A stretch of DNA of 64,000 nt. It comes from CAJQHK01 sp038142525. GTDB lineage: Bacteria; Pseudomonadota; Alphaproteobacteria; Rickettsiales; UBA1997. The DNA lies in assembly GCA_038142525.1 (NCBI GenBank), contig JAYQKE010000003.1:124001-188000 (forward strand), written 5' to 3'. Position 1 is the first letter of the stretch, and each line of letters opens with the position of its first letter. This document shows positions 30,394-39,403 of the stretch, piece after piece. The notes under the pieces were generated by a model that was given only the letters and a program-made list of their open reading frames with translations, did no database searches and was not told where the DNA came from. The translations under genes and the position numbers were made by a program.

Positions 30394-30538
30394 AATCTGC
30401 TTGATAATTATCTCTAAATTTTTTTAGTTCACTAAATTGTTGGCTAATCTTTAAGAACGGGGCATCTCGGAACCTTATTCTTAATTCTTTGAATGTATGA
30501 GTTGAACATTTTTCATCTAACAAAAAACAATATGTTTT
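30386..30538 (-). pseudogene. Small remnant frame between aroB and acr3 (HEPN-like tail)
   Basis: Directly after the aroB stop, in the same frame, the sequence reads STHTFKELRIRFRDAP, ISQQFSELKKFRDNYQADYD and a stop. The ending 'LxxxRxxxxADYD' resembles the last helix of HEPN-domain proteins. No good start codon is visible, so the 5' part is probably lost. The stop overlaps the acr3 ATG (ATGACTAA), which suggests a former operon. Confidence 0.35.
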
Positions 30539-31646
30539 TTATTTATTGATTTTAAATTGACATAGAGAATTGGACATATCCAATAATTCTACTTTTACAT
30601 CCTCTTTTATTAAAAATTTTCCAATTTTTTCAAGTAAAATAAAAGTTAGAGCATTATTTTTGACCTTCTTATCCTTGTAAAGATGTGATATCAAAGATTT
30701 TTCATCCCACTTTTCTCTAAAATCAAAGGCAGAAATTGGTAAATTAGCTTTTTTGAGATGATTTTTAATTCTTTCTAAACCTTCTTCCTTTAAAAATCCT
30801 AAATCCTGTGACATTTTGGCTACCAAAACCATACCAATTGCCACCGCCTCACCATGAAGAATTTCACCACTATAAGAAGTTTCAGTTTCAAAAATATGGC
30901 CAAAAGTATGACCAAAATTTAAAATGCGTCTTAAGCCCTGCTCTCTTTCATCTTCTGCCACAATTTTGGCCTTAATTTCACAGGATTTAGCAATGATTTT
31001 TTCCAGAATTTTTGGATTCTTATCCTTAATTTTATCTAAATTACCTTCTAAAAATTGAAAAAATTCTGCATCAATTATCAAGCCATATTTTACCACTTCA
31101 GCATAGCCAGAAAAGAAATCGCGATCTGGCAAGGTTTTTAAAAATCTAAATCACAAATAACTAATTTTGGTTGATAAAAACTACCAATAAGATTTTTACC
31201 ATAATTACTATTAATTGCCGTTTTGCCCCCAACTGAGCTATCGGTCATTGAAAGTAAAGTTGTTGGAACTTGAACAAAATCAATGCCACGCACAAAATTG
31301 AAGCGACAAATCCAGATATATCACCAACAACGCCACCACCAAAAGCAATGATTAAAGATTTCCGATCAATTGGAAAATTCAGCGCCTCTTCAGTAATTTT
31401 TTCTAAATTAACAAAATTTTTACTATTTTCTCCTGCATCTAAAATGATTTTTTTAATTGGAAGGTTAGTTTTTGAAATTTCTTTTTCAAAATTATCCAAA
31501 TGACATTTAGCCAAATTTTGATCAGTAATAATAATAATTTTTGAATAATTTTTATCTGCTAAAAATTTAGTTATTTCATTAGAAATATTACTTCCTATTA
31601 AAATATCATAGCTATTTTGCCCCAGATTTATATGAATTTTTGACAT
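30539..31646 (-). CDS. aroB: 3-dehydroquinate synthase (two frameshifts)
   Basis: AroB makes 3-dehydroquinate from DAHP in the shikimate pathway, using NAD+ and a metal. The N-terminal fold has IILDAGENSKNF and IAFGGGVVGDISGFVASI. The middle frame reads VPTTLLSMTDSSVGGKTAIN. The C-terminal metal ligands lie in SGYAEVVKYGLI, LNFGHTFGHIFE and LHGEAVAIGM. Breaks near 31285-31295 and in the T5/A5 run at 31135-31144 each lack one base. Corrected length is 369 residues. It is divergent from glpQ with a 56-bp gap. Confidence 0.94.
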
Positions 31647-31702
31647 TACACCTTATGTTTATTAGTTTTAAGAAATCATATTAAAAGTTTTAATTTTTAC
31701 AA

Positions 31703-32680
31703 ATGAAAAATAAAATCATCAATATTGCCCATCGCGGAGCTAGCGGATATTTACCAGAACATAGTCTTGAATCTAAGGCTTTGGCTTTTGGTCTTGGCGC
31801 CGATTATATTGAGCAAGATTTGGTTATGACTAAAGATGATGAAATAATTGTTTTTCATGATCTTTATCTTAATTTTTTGACTAATATTTTAGATATTTAC
31901 CCAAATAGATCTAGATCTGACGGTAAATATTATGTTATTGATTTTACTTTTAATGAATTAAAAAATCTTAAATTATCGGAAAGATTTAATATTCAAGATA
32001 ATAAAAAAACGGCCAAATTTCCTGATCGGTTTCCTATTTTTTACTCAAATTTTAAAATTCATAAATTTTCTGATGAAATTGAACTAATTTTAGGATTGAA
32101 TAAAGCGATGAATAAAAATATTGGGATTTATCCTGAAATTAAATATCCCCAGTTTCATAGGAGTGAAGGTAAGGATATTTCTAAAAAAACTTTGGAAATA
32201 TTAAAAAAATACGGTTTTAACTCAAAAAATGATAAAATTTATCTACAATCCTTTGATAATAATGAATTAAAGAGGATTAAAAATGATTTATTTCCCGAAT
32301 TTGATCTTGAGTTAAAATTAATTCAACTAATTGGTAAAAATCAATGGGAGCATGATTTAATCAATAAAAATAATAAGATTTACAAATTTCAGGAAGATTA
32401 TGATCAAATATTAAGTAAGGAGGGTCTTAAAGATATTTCCAAATATTGCCATGGTTTATCAATGATAATAGATAAAAAATCAACTAAGGATAAAATTATT
32501 TACACAGATATTGTTAAAAATATTAAAGATTATGGCTTAGATTGTCATATTTACACATTAAGATCTGATAAGGATCAAATTCCAAATTATGCTAATGATT
32601 TTGAAGATTTTGTTAGAATTTTATCAAAACAAGATATTGATGGCATATTTAGTGATTTTCCAGATAAAATGGCATTTTAA
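31703..32680 (+). CDS. glpQ: Glycerophosphodiester phosphodiesterase
   Basis: It hydrolyses glycerophosphodiesters to glycerol-3-phosphate and an alcohol. Catalytic blocks are NIAHRGASGYLPEHSLES (His), YIEQDLVMTKDDEIIVFHD (Glu, Asp, His) and YPEIKYP. The C-terminal DGIFSDFPD is typical. The 325 residues match the GlpQ type, but I see no signal peptide, so it may act in the cytoplasm. Its stop overlaps the stop of the convergent thiE-like gene by 4 bp. With gpsA it suggests recycling of phospholipid head groups. Confidence 0.88.
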   Translation: MKNKIINIAHRGASGYLPEHSLESKALAFGLGADYIEQDLVMTKDDEIIVFHDLYLNFLTNILDIYPNRSRSDGKYYVIDFTFNELKNLKLSERFNIQDNKKTAKFPDRFPIFYSNFKIHKFSDEIELILGLNKAMNKNIGIYPEIKYPQFHRSEGKDISKKTLEILKKYGFNSKNDKIYLQSFDNNELKRIKNDLFPEFDLELKLIQLIGKNQWEHDLINKNNKIYKFQEDYDQILSKEGLKDISKYCHGLSMIIDKKSTKDKIIYTDIVKNIKDYGLDCHIYTLRSDKDQIPNYANDFEDFVRILSKQDIDGIFSDFPDKMAF

Positions 32681-33195
32681 ACCGAAAATAAATCAATTCC
32701 AGCGATACCAGAAATATTAAGATTTTGCAACTCTTTGATATTTTCAATATTTATCCCTCCTAAAGGACAAATTTTAATATTTTTTTCTTCGGTTAATTTC
32801 TTTAAAAACTCTATTCCAAGAGGTTTTTGATCCTTATGGCTAGTAGTTTTAAAAATTGGCGATAAAAATCTAATATCCAAATCCAAATCCTGATATTTTA
32901 AAAGCGTTTCTTCACTATGAAAAGAGCAAGTTACAAAAAGATCCTTAGGAAAAAACTTTCTAATTTTTCTAAAATCATCTAAAAAATCATCATGATCAGA
33001 AAAGTGGATGCTACTAGTAGCAACTATTTTTGCTAAATTAATATCTTTGCCAATTATTAATTTTAAATTTCTTTTTTGACAAATTTTTTGGATCTTTTGG
33101 GCCAGATACAACCTGTCCTGATAGTTTAAATCATATTCACGAAAAATAACTAAAGCATTTTCTGGCAAGGAAGAAATTATTTTAATAATATCCAC
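32677..33195 (-). CDS. ThiE/TenI-like thiamine phosphate synthase family protein
   Basis: This is a TIM-barrel protein with the family features VIFREYDLNYQDRL, LKLIIGKDINLA, SSIHFSDHD, RFLSPIFKTTSHKDQKPLG and ICPLGGINIENIKEL. ThiE joins HMP-PP and thiazole phosphate; TenI relatives aromatise the thiazole. At 172 residues it is shorter than typical ThiE (about 210), and the diphosphate-binding region is hard to verify. I leave the gene name open. It follows pheS on the minus strand. Confidence 0.7.
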   Translation of the reverse strand: MDIIKIISSLPENALVIFREYDLNYQDRLYLAQKIQKICQKRNLKLIIGKDINLAKIVATSSIHFSDHDDFLDDFRKIRKFFPKDLFVTCSFHSEETLLKYQDLDLDIRFLSPIFKTTSHKDQKPLGIEFLKKLTEEKNIKICPLGGINIENIKELQNLNISGIAGIDLFSV

Positions 33196-33223
33196 TTTTT
33201 TTCTATCAGTAAAAAAACAAAAC

Positions 33224-33347
33224 TAGAAATTTGAATCTGAAAAGAATTGTCTTAATTTATTCATTTTGATTCTTAAAAAGCGGTCTGCTTTTTTAGGGGG
33301 AAATGGTGTTAGAGGATATAAATTTGCAAGATGAAGCCAAAATAATA
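33224..33347 (-). other. Gap after pheS with a short hydrophobic open frame
   Basis: A minus-strand frame, open from the pheS end, reads TFWLLILFWLHLANLYPL, then PPKKADRFLRIKMNKLRQFF and SDSNF, stop at 33224. The first half looks like a signal peptide or membrane helix. It has no ATG before the hydrophobic part, so it may be a decayed secreted-protein gene or chance. Confidence 0.25.
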
Positions 33348-34385
33348 TTAAAAGCCAAAATGTTTTAAAAATCTGACATCATTATCAAAAAAACTCCTCA
33401 AATCAGTAATACCATATTTTAACATGGCCAATCTTTCAATCCCAACACCAAAAGCAAAACCTTGATATTCTTCTGGATCTATATCGACATTTTTTAAAAC
33501 ATTCGGATGAATCATGCCACAACCAAGAATCTCCAGGAATTTTTCACTACCGCCAATTGTAATAAGATTATTTTTCTTTTCATAACCAATATCCAGCTCA
33601 GCAGAAGGTTCGGTGAAAGGAAAAAAGCTTGGTCTAAATCTCATAGAGACTTCTTCAATTTCAAAAAATTTCTTCAAAAATTCCTCCAATATCCATTTCA
33701 GATGACCCATATTAACATTTTTATCAATCATCAAAGCCTCCATCTGATGAAACATTGGGGTGTGAGTTTGGTCAGAATCGCGACGATAAACCTTACCAAT
33801 TGAAATAACAGCCAAAGGTGGCTTAGAATCTTGTAATTTACGAATTTGTACTGAAGAAGTGTGGGTTCTAAGAAGTAATTTGTCACCTTGATCATCTTCA
33901 GCATTAAGATAAAAAGTATCTTGCATTTGCCTTGCTGGGTGATTTTTGGGAATATTTAAAGCCGTAAAATTATGAAAATCATCTTCAATTTCAGGACCAA
34001 AAGTCACTTCAAAACCTAAATTAATAAAAATCTCCTCAATTTCAGATATAACCTTACTGATTGGATGAATTTTGCCCTGATTAAATTTCCTAACCGGCAG
34101 AGTAACATCAACTTTTTCAGTTTTTAATCTTTCATTAATTTCTTTTAATTCTAAAACCTCCTTTTTACTTTGGATTTCTAAGGATATAAGGTTTTTAAAT
34201 TGATTAACTTCAGAGCCAAATTTCTTTTTTTCTTCAATAGTTAAATCTTTGATATTTTTCATCAAATTTTTAACCAAACCTTCTTTACCTAAAAAAGTTA
34301 GCCTAACATTTTCTAAATCTTGTAAATTATTACTATTAGAAATTTTTGATTGAAATTCCTGTTTAATTTCTTGCAAATTTTGCAT
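33348..34385 (-). CDS. pheS: Phenylalanyl-tRNA synthetase alpha subunit
   Basis: This is the catalytic subunit of the (alpha-beta)2 PheRS. The N-terminal coiled coil (LTFLGKEGLVKNLMKNIKDL) precedes the class II core: RKFNQGKIHPISKVISEIEEIF, RTHTSSVQIRK, VYRRDSDQTHTPMFHQMEAL, FTEPSAELDI and GFAFGVGIERLAMLKYGI. The 345-residue length is normal. pheT does not follow directly, which is unusual. The leader upstream is unusually structured. Confidence 0.96.
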   Translation of the reverse strand: MQNLQEIKQEFQSKISNSNNLQDLENVRLTFLGKEGLVKNLMKNIKDLTIEEKKKFGSEVNQFKNLISLEIQSKKEVLELKEINERLKTEKVDVTLPVRKFNQGKIHPISKVISEIEEIFINLGFEVTFGPEIEDDFHNFTALNIPKNHPARQMQDTFYLNAEDDQGDKLLLRTHTSSVQIRKLQDSKPPLAVISIGKVYRRDSDQTHTPMFHQMEALMIDKNVNMGHLKWILEEFLKKFFEIEEVSMRFRPSFFPFTEPSAELDIGYEKKNNLITIGGSEKFLEILGCGMIHPNVLKNVDIDPEEYQGFAFGVGIERLAMLKYGITDLRSFFDNDVRFLKHFGF

Positions 34386-34414
34386 TGATTGATGATAATT
34401 TTACTAAATACTCC

Positions 34415-34530
34415 CAAAGTAACCTTATTTTACTTTGACCCCCTTTTGCAGGTGGTTAGCCGTAATACCAAACTTTTCTGATCACTTCCTCCAAAAAAAG
34501 GCGGAGTGAAAATAATCAGAGATTATTTTG
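34415..34530 (-). promoter_or_regulatory. Structured pheS leader with four consecutive hairpins
   Basis: Reading toward pheS on the minus strand: H1 AAAATAATC/GATTATTTT (34529-34509); H2 CACTCC...GGAG.AAGTG (about 34508-34482); H3 ACCACCT/AGGGGGT (34456-34438); H4 CAAAGTAA/TTACTTTG (34437-34415). H1 with its flanks is shared with the tdh leader at 52661-52713. It may be an attenuator, a riboswitch-like element or a repeat. No Phe-rich leader peptide was found. Confidence 0.5.
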
Positions 34531-34584
34531 GCAGGGGTTTTAAAATACCATAATATAAATGTAAACAACTATTTTTCAACCCAA

Positions 34585-35348
34585 ATGATCAATTATTACG
34601 GTACTTTAACCCTAACTAAAAAAAAGAAATTTTAAGATTTCTTAAAGTTTATCATCAAACAATTTTTTCACCAATAATTAATTCTCTTTTACTTTTGGCA
34701 GTTTTTTCGATTTCCATTGGTAACAGAATCCAAATTGGCGGCTTAGATTTTCAAATTTTTGTGGCTTCTGGCCTGATCATCATGACAGCTATGCAAAATT
34801 CTTTTGCCAATAGCTCCTCCTCTTTTGTTATGGGTAAGGTTTTGGGTCATATTGTTGATTATCTTATTCCTCCACTTGGTGCACTCGAAATTATCCTAGC
34901 CTTTACTATTGGCGCTGTTTTGCGTGGAATTATGGTTGGAGTTGTGGCCTATGTCGCTATTTGGTTTTTTCTTGATATTGGAATTTTTAGCTTTTTTCAT
35001 ATTGCCTTTTTCTTAATATTTGCTTCAATATTCTTAGGTTTACTTGGAATTTTATGCGGCATTTTATCAGAAAGTTTTGATCATATGTCAGCCATTACCA
35101 GCTATCTCATCACCCCCCTAACCTTTCTTTCCGGAACTTTTTATTCTACTAAAAATCTACCTCCTACTTTAGAAAATATTGCCCACTATAATCCATTTTT
35201 TTACATGATTGACGGTTTTAGATATGGCATAACTGGCTATCATGATGGTAATTTAACTATTGGAATTTTTGTAATTTTAGGGATAAATATTCTACTTTTT
35301 GCCTTAAATTACAAATTACTAAAAATAGGTTATAGGATTAAAAACTAA
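34585..35348 (+). CDS. ABC-2 type transporter permease (YadH-like; one frameshift)
   Basis: This is a membrane permease with about six helices. The start MINYYGTLTLTK is followed, after one base is added to the A8 run at 34618-34625, by EILRFLKVYHQTIFSPIINS, VASGLIIMTAMQNSFANSSSS, YLIPPLGALEIILAF, ITSYLITPLTFLSGTFYST and NPFFYMIDGFRYG. These match YadH/ABC-2 exporters of polymers or drugs. The corrected length is 254 residues. Its own ATPase (YadG type) is not adjacent. Instead its stop overlaps the start of znuC (TAATG). Confidence 0.85.
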
Positions 35349-36065
35349 TGCAGCAAAATCTGATCTCATTACAAAATATCAATCTAAAATTTACCGGTAA
35401 AAATATTCTAGAAAATATTGATTTAGATATTAAAAAAGGTGATTTTCTAACCATAATTGGACCAAATGGTGCTGGAAAAAGTAGTCTTATTAAAATTATT
35501 ATTGGCTCCCTAAAGCCAAATTCTGGCAAAATAAAAAGAAATAAGGACCTAAAAATTGCTTATGTACCACAAAAAATGGAAATTAACAAAACAATTCCAA
35601 TTAATGCTAAATATTTTCTAAAATTAAATCAAAAAATCGATCAAAAATTATTCCAAAAAATTACTCATGATTTAAAAATTAGTGATTTTTTAAACACTTC
35701 ACTCTCCAATCTTTCAGGTGGTCAAAGGCAAAGAATTTTATTAACAAAAGCCCTACTCTCTGAGCCCAATTTATTGATTTTAGATGAGCCAGCGCAAAAT
35801 TTAGATATTTCTGGTCAGTTAGAATTTTACAGCTATATTAATAAATTACATAAAGAAAAAAATATTAGTATTTTAATGGTTTCCCATGATTTACATATTG
35901 TCATGTCTTCAACTAAAAAGGTAATTTGTCTAAATCATCATATTTCTTTGCCAGGGAGAACCTAAAATTATTGCCCAAAATCCTGATTTTAAAGAAATTT
36001 TTGGCAATGATATGAATAAATTAATATCAATATATAATCATTATCACGATCATCATCATGGATGA
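35348..36065 (+). CDS. znuC: Zinc/manganese ABC transporter ATPase (one frameshift)
   Basis: ATPase motifs are Walker A GPNGAGKSSLIK, Q-loop AYVPQKM, signature LSGGQRQRILL, Walker B LLILDEP and the switch His in VSHDLH. The frame breaks near 35943-35949 (one T extra). Past it, QGEPKIIAQNPDFKEIFG leads to a His-rich tail (NHYHDHHHG), fitting a zinc-linked transporter. Corrected length is 238 residues. The gene overlaps znuB by 8 bp. The substrate-binding protein ZnuA is not in the window. Confidence 0.87.
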
Positions 36066-36903
36066 ATTTATTATTCAAATTATTATTGCCGCAATTGGCA
36101 TTAGCCTTATTACCTCTGCTTTAGGATGCTTTGTTATCTGGAAAAAAATGGCCTATTTTGGTGATTCTTTAGCTCACGCTTCCTTACTTGGTATTGCTAT
36201 TGGTATTTTATTTTCTATTGATATTAATCTGATGATTTTGGCAACTACCATATTGTTTGCGGTAATTTTAGGATTTTTACAAAATAGAAACTTTCTTTCC
36301 AATGATGCTTTACTAGGCATATTAGCCCATGGCGGAATTTCTTTAGCTATGATTATCATTAGCTTTTCTCATGCAAATTTTGATTTGGAAGGATTTTTAT
36401 TTGGCAGTTTGTTATTTGTTGAAAATAAAGATATTTTATTAATTTATCTGGCGCTTTTTATCATTTATCCCATTATTTTTCTTAATTGGCAAAAATTTAT
36501 TCTATTAACTCTTAATTCAGATATTGCTTGCTCTATGGGTATTAATCCTGCTAAATATCGCATGATTTTTACTATCTTAATTGCCCTGACCATTACTATT
36601 ACCATTAAAATCACTGGCGTTTTATTAGTTACTTCACTTCTGATTATTCCTGCTTCAATTTCTCGAATCATTAGTAAATCTCCTAATCAAATGCTGTTAT
36701 TTTCTACAATTATTAGTGTTTTTTCTAGTATTTTAGGTTCTATTCTTTCCTATCAATTTGATCTAATCTTAGGGCCAACAATCATTACAATTACAATTAT
36801 TATTTTTAGTTTGGTGATTATACCAATTATCAATTTAAAAACTATTTTAAATATTAAACAATCCAGTCTCATCTTTTTGGCTAAAATTTGTAAAAAGCCT
36901 TGA
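36058..36903 (+). CDS. znuB: Zinc/manganese ABC transporter permease
   Basis: This ABC-3 family membrane protein has 8-9 hydrophobic segments. Family blocks are SALGCFVIWKKMAYFGDSLAHASLLGIAIG, ILAHGGISLAMI, LEGFLFGSLLFV, ACSMGINPAKYR and TGVLLVTSLLIIPASISRI. The 281-residue length is normal. Together with znuC it imports Zn2+ (or Mn2+); the substrate is inferred from family and the His-rich ZnuC tail. Confidence 0.92.
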   Translation: MDEFIIQIIIAAIGISLITSALGCFVIWKKMAYFGDSLAHASLLGIAIGILFSIDINLMILATTILFAVILGFLQNRNFLSNDALLGILAHGGISLAMIIISFSHANFDLEGFLFGSLLFVENKDILLIYLALFIIYPIIFLNWQKFILLTLNSDIACSMGINPAKYRMIFTILIALTITITIKITGVLLVTSLLIIPASISRIISKSPNQMLLFSTIISVFSSILGSILSYQFDLILGPTIITITIIIFSLVIIPIINLKTILNIKQSSLIFLAKICKKP

Positions 36904-36952
36904 GAAATATGGGTATTGACATTATTGCTGAAATTTTTATGGTAAAATAAAA

Positions 36953-37810
36953 ATGCAAATTAACAAAAATATTATCCTAATTTTTGGACCAACAGCAAGT
37001 GGAAAATCTGCCTTAGCCTTAAAATTAGCTCAAGATAATGATGGGGTGATTTTTAATGCCGATTCTATGCAAATTTATCAAGAATTACCTATCCTATCCT
37101 CGCAACCAACTTTAGAAGAAAAAAACATTACACCCCATTTTCTTTATGGCTTTTTAAATTATCAGGAGAATTTTTCAGTAGCTAAATGGTTAGAAATAAT
37201 TACTCCTATGATTAAGAAAAAAATAGTAGAAGGTAAAAAATGCTTTATTGTTGGCGGAACAGGACTTTATTTTTCTAGTCTTTATTATGGTATTAATAAA
37301 ATGCCAAAAATTAACAAAAAGTTAAAAGAAGAAATGCGTGATCTTTATCAGGAAATTGGTCATAAAAAATTTATCGATTTTCTTAAAGATTTAGGTGATG
37401 AAAATATTGACAATCTTGACTCTCAAAGGCTTATCAGAAGAGCGGAGATTCTTAAAGAAACTGGTAAAAATCTAACATTTTGGCAAAATCAGCCAAAGAA
37501 GATTTTTTTTAAAAAAGATCAAATGCAAATTATTAAATTACTCCCAGATCGAGAAAATCTTTATCAAAAATGTAATGAAAGATTTCAATATGTTTTTGAA
37601 AATGGTGCTATTGAAGAAGTAAAAAATTTAGCAAAATTAAATCCAGATCCAAAAAGTCTAATTACTAAAACTCTTGGCTATCAGGAAATAAATTGTTATC
37701 TCAATAATAGATTGGAAAAAAAGGAGGTAATTGAAATTGTAACCAAAAAAATTAGGAATTATGCTAAGAGGCAAATGACTTGGTTTCGTAATCAGTTTCC
37801 TGATATTTAA
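36953..37810 (+). CDS. miaA: tRNA dimethylallyltransferase
   Basis: MiaA adds the dimethylallyl group to A37 of tRNAs reading UNN codons. The P-loop is FGPTASGKSALALKLA, followed by FNADSMQIYQELPILS, PHFLYGFLNYQENFSVAKW, FIVGGTGLYFSSL and KQRLIRRAEI-type residues. RNYAKRQMTWFRNQ is at the end. At 285 residues it is slightly short but complete. It may share a transcript with znuB (49-bp gap). Confidence 0.95.
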   Translation: MQINKNIILIFGPTASGKSALALKLAQDNDGVIFNADSMQIYQELPILSSQPTLEEKNITPHFLYGFLNYQENFSVAKWLEIITPMIKKKIVEGKKCFIVGGTGLYFSSLYYGINKMPKINKKLKEEMRDLYQEIGHKKFIDFLKDLGDENIDNLDSQRLIRRAEILKETGKNLTFWQNQPKKIFFKKDQMQIIKLLPDRENLYQKCNERFQYVFENGAIEEVKNLAKLNPDPKSLITKTLGYQEINCYLNNRLEKKEVIEIVTKKIRNYAKRQMTWFRNQFPDI

Positions 37811-37820
37811 AAGTTAAATT

Positions 37821-38620
37821 ATGAAAATAAAAAACTTTAAAAAAAGAACCATAAAAGCATTAATTGCTATGATCTCATATTGGCTACTATTTTCTGGTAT
37901 CTTGTATTTTGCTGCAGATTGGATTATTTTTAAACCTCCAAAATCAGGAGTTGATATTACCAGAATTTCAAATATTTCCACTAATTATGAAATTAAAGAA
38001 ATTTACAATAATGATAATAAAATATTAAAAGCATTTTTCATTCCACAAAAAAGTGACAAGATTTTTGTTTATTTTCATGGTAATGTTGGAAAAAATTTTC
38101 ATATTGTAATTGATAAATTCTTTCAAAAAACTGATCTAAATATTTTAGTCCCAACTTACATCGGTTATAAACCATCAAGCGGAGAAGCAAATGAAGAAAA
38201 TTTTTATTTATCGGCTGATAAAACCATAGAACATCTATTACAAAATGGCTGGAAGGAAGAAAATATTATCATCATGGGAAGTAGCCTTGGAGGTGCGTGA
38301 CTACCTATATTGCTTCAAAATATCCCAATCTTAATCGCACTATCATCGTTAATGCATTTGATTCCATTAATTCCATGTGTTTAGAGCAATATTATATTTT
38401 CTGTATTTTTACTAAAAATATCATTAATTCTGCTAAATATGCCAAAAATATTGAAGGAAAAATCTTTCAATTTCACTCTCTTTATGATAAAATTGTCCCT
38501 TATAAATTGGGTAAAAAGCTATTTGCTATGATTAAAAGCAAAAATAAAAAATTTATTGATTTAAATGGTACCCATAATGACTTTTCTTTAGATAGAATAA
38601 TCAAAGAATCTAATTTATAA
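37821..38620 (+). CDS. Membrane-anchored alpha/beta hydrolase (one frameshift)
   Basis: An N-terminal helix (LIAMISYWLLFSGILYFAADWII) precedes an alpha/beta-hydrolase fold: KIFVYFHGNVG (oxyanion region), YIGYKPSSGEANE and the nucleophile elbow MGSSLGGA. The frame breaks just after this at about 38295 (one base missing), then continues TTYIASKYPNL, FHSLYDKIVPYKLG (Asp region) and NGTHNDF (His). Corrected, it is 266 residues with the full triad. It resembles the YqkD/BEM46-like group; the substrate is unknown. It sits 10 bp after miaA. Confidence 0.8.
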
Positions 38621-38626
38621 AATATT

Positions 38627-38828
38627 ATGCCAGACAGTGAAGAATCAATAGGACTCCAGACAGGTAAGAAAAATACAGAATCACGGCAATATGATAAACC
38701 AACTCCAAGCGCAACTGAACATGCAGGAGATGTTGCTGGAGCTGGAGTTTTAGGATTGGTCGCAATATCGGCTATTCCCATTACAGCTGTTGCATCTGGA
38801 ATAGATAGCGCAGATCATTGTATGAGAG
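38627..38828 (+). pseudogene. Small protein with one membrane segment, truncated by IS5
   Basis: The frame reads MPDSEESIGLQTGKKN, a polar Ser/Thr-rich stretch, then a Gly/Ala-rich hydrophobic segment (GAGVLGLVAISAIPITAVAS) and GIDSADHCMR before the IS5 end at 38829 supplies an artificial stop. About 67 native residues remain. It starts 7 bp after the hydrolase, so it is probably co-transcribed. I do not recognise the family. Confidence 0.45.
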
Positions 38829-39403
38829 GGAACCTCTGATTTTCCTATTTAATTTTGTCTATTTTTTCATTTTTCAGAAAAAATTTTTATAATTTGGATA
38901 AAGATTGCTAATTTTGTTAAAAATTAACAATCTTTATCCAAATTTAGGCATTATTTGTGGTAATTTCTCTAGTTTCTTGTCTAATTTTACCATTTTTGGC
39001 TAAATTAGACACATTTATCCCTTGTTACGCTGTATTTGGTAGTATTTTTCTAACCATATAGAGATTAGCAAGGGATGATAGCATTTGTAATTGATTAGTA
39101 TTCTTTTGTAAACCATTATATCTAACCTTTCTATAGCCCCAAAGATGCTTTATAATTTGAAATGGATGTTCAACTTTAGCTCGAACTGATGAAAATTGTT
39201 TATTCCTCTTTTTTTGCTTATTTGAAAGTTTTTTGTTAGATTTAGCTCTATTGGTTATACCATAAAATATATTGTGATTCCTACAAAATCTTTTTATTGC
39301 CTTATCATCATAGGCCTTGTCACCAAATAAAGAAGTTTCATCACCATGTAATAACTCCTCTGTTTTAGTAGAATCATGATCTTTAGCTGTCGTCGTGACA
39401 ATA

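Noticed and set aside
34460..34490. Phe attenuation leader peptide in front of pheS
   Set aside because: The only short frame (GTG ATC AGA AAA GTT TGG TAT) has Trp and Tyr but no Phe and no clear ribosome binding site.
34415..34530. pheS leader as SRP RNA, RNase P RNA, 6S or tmRNA
   Set aside because: None of the conserved cores (SRP tetraloop domain, RNase P GAGGAAAGTC, tmRNA T-arm with CCA) can be found there.
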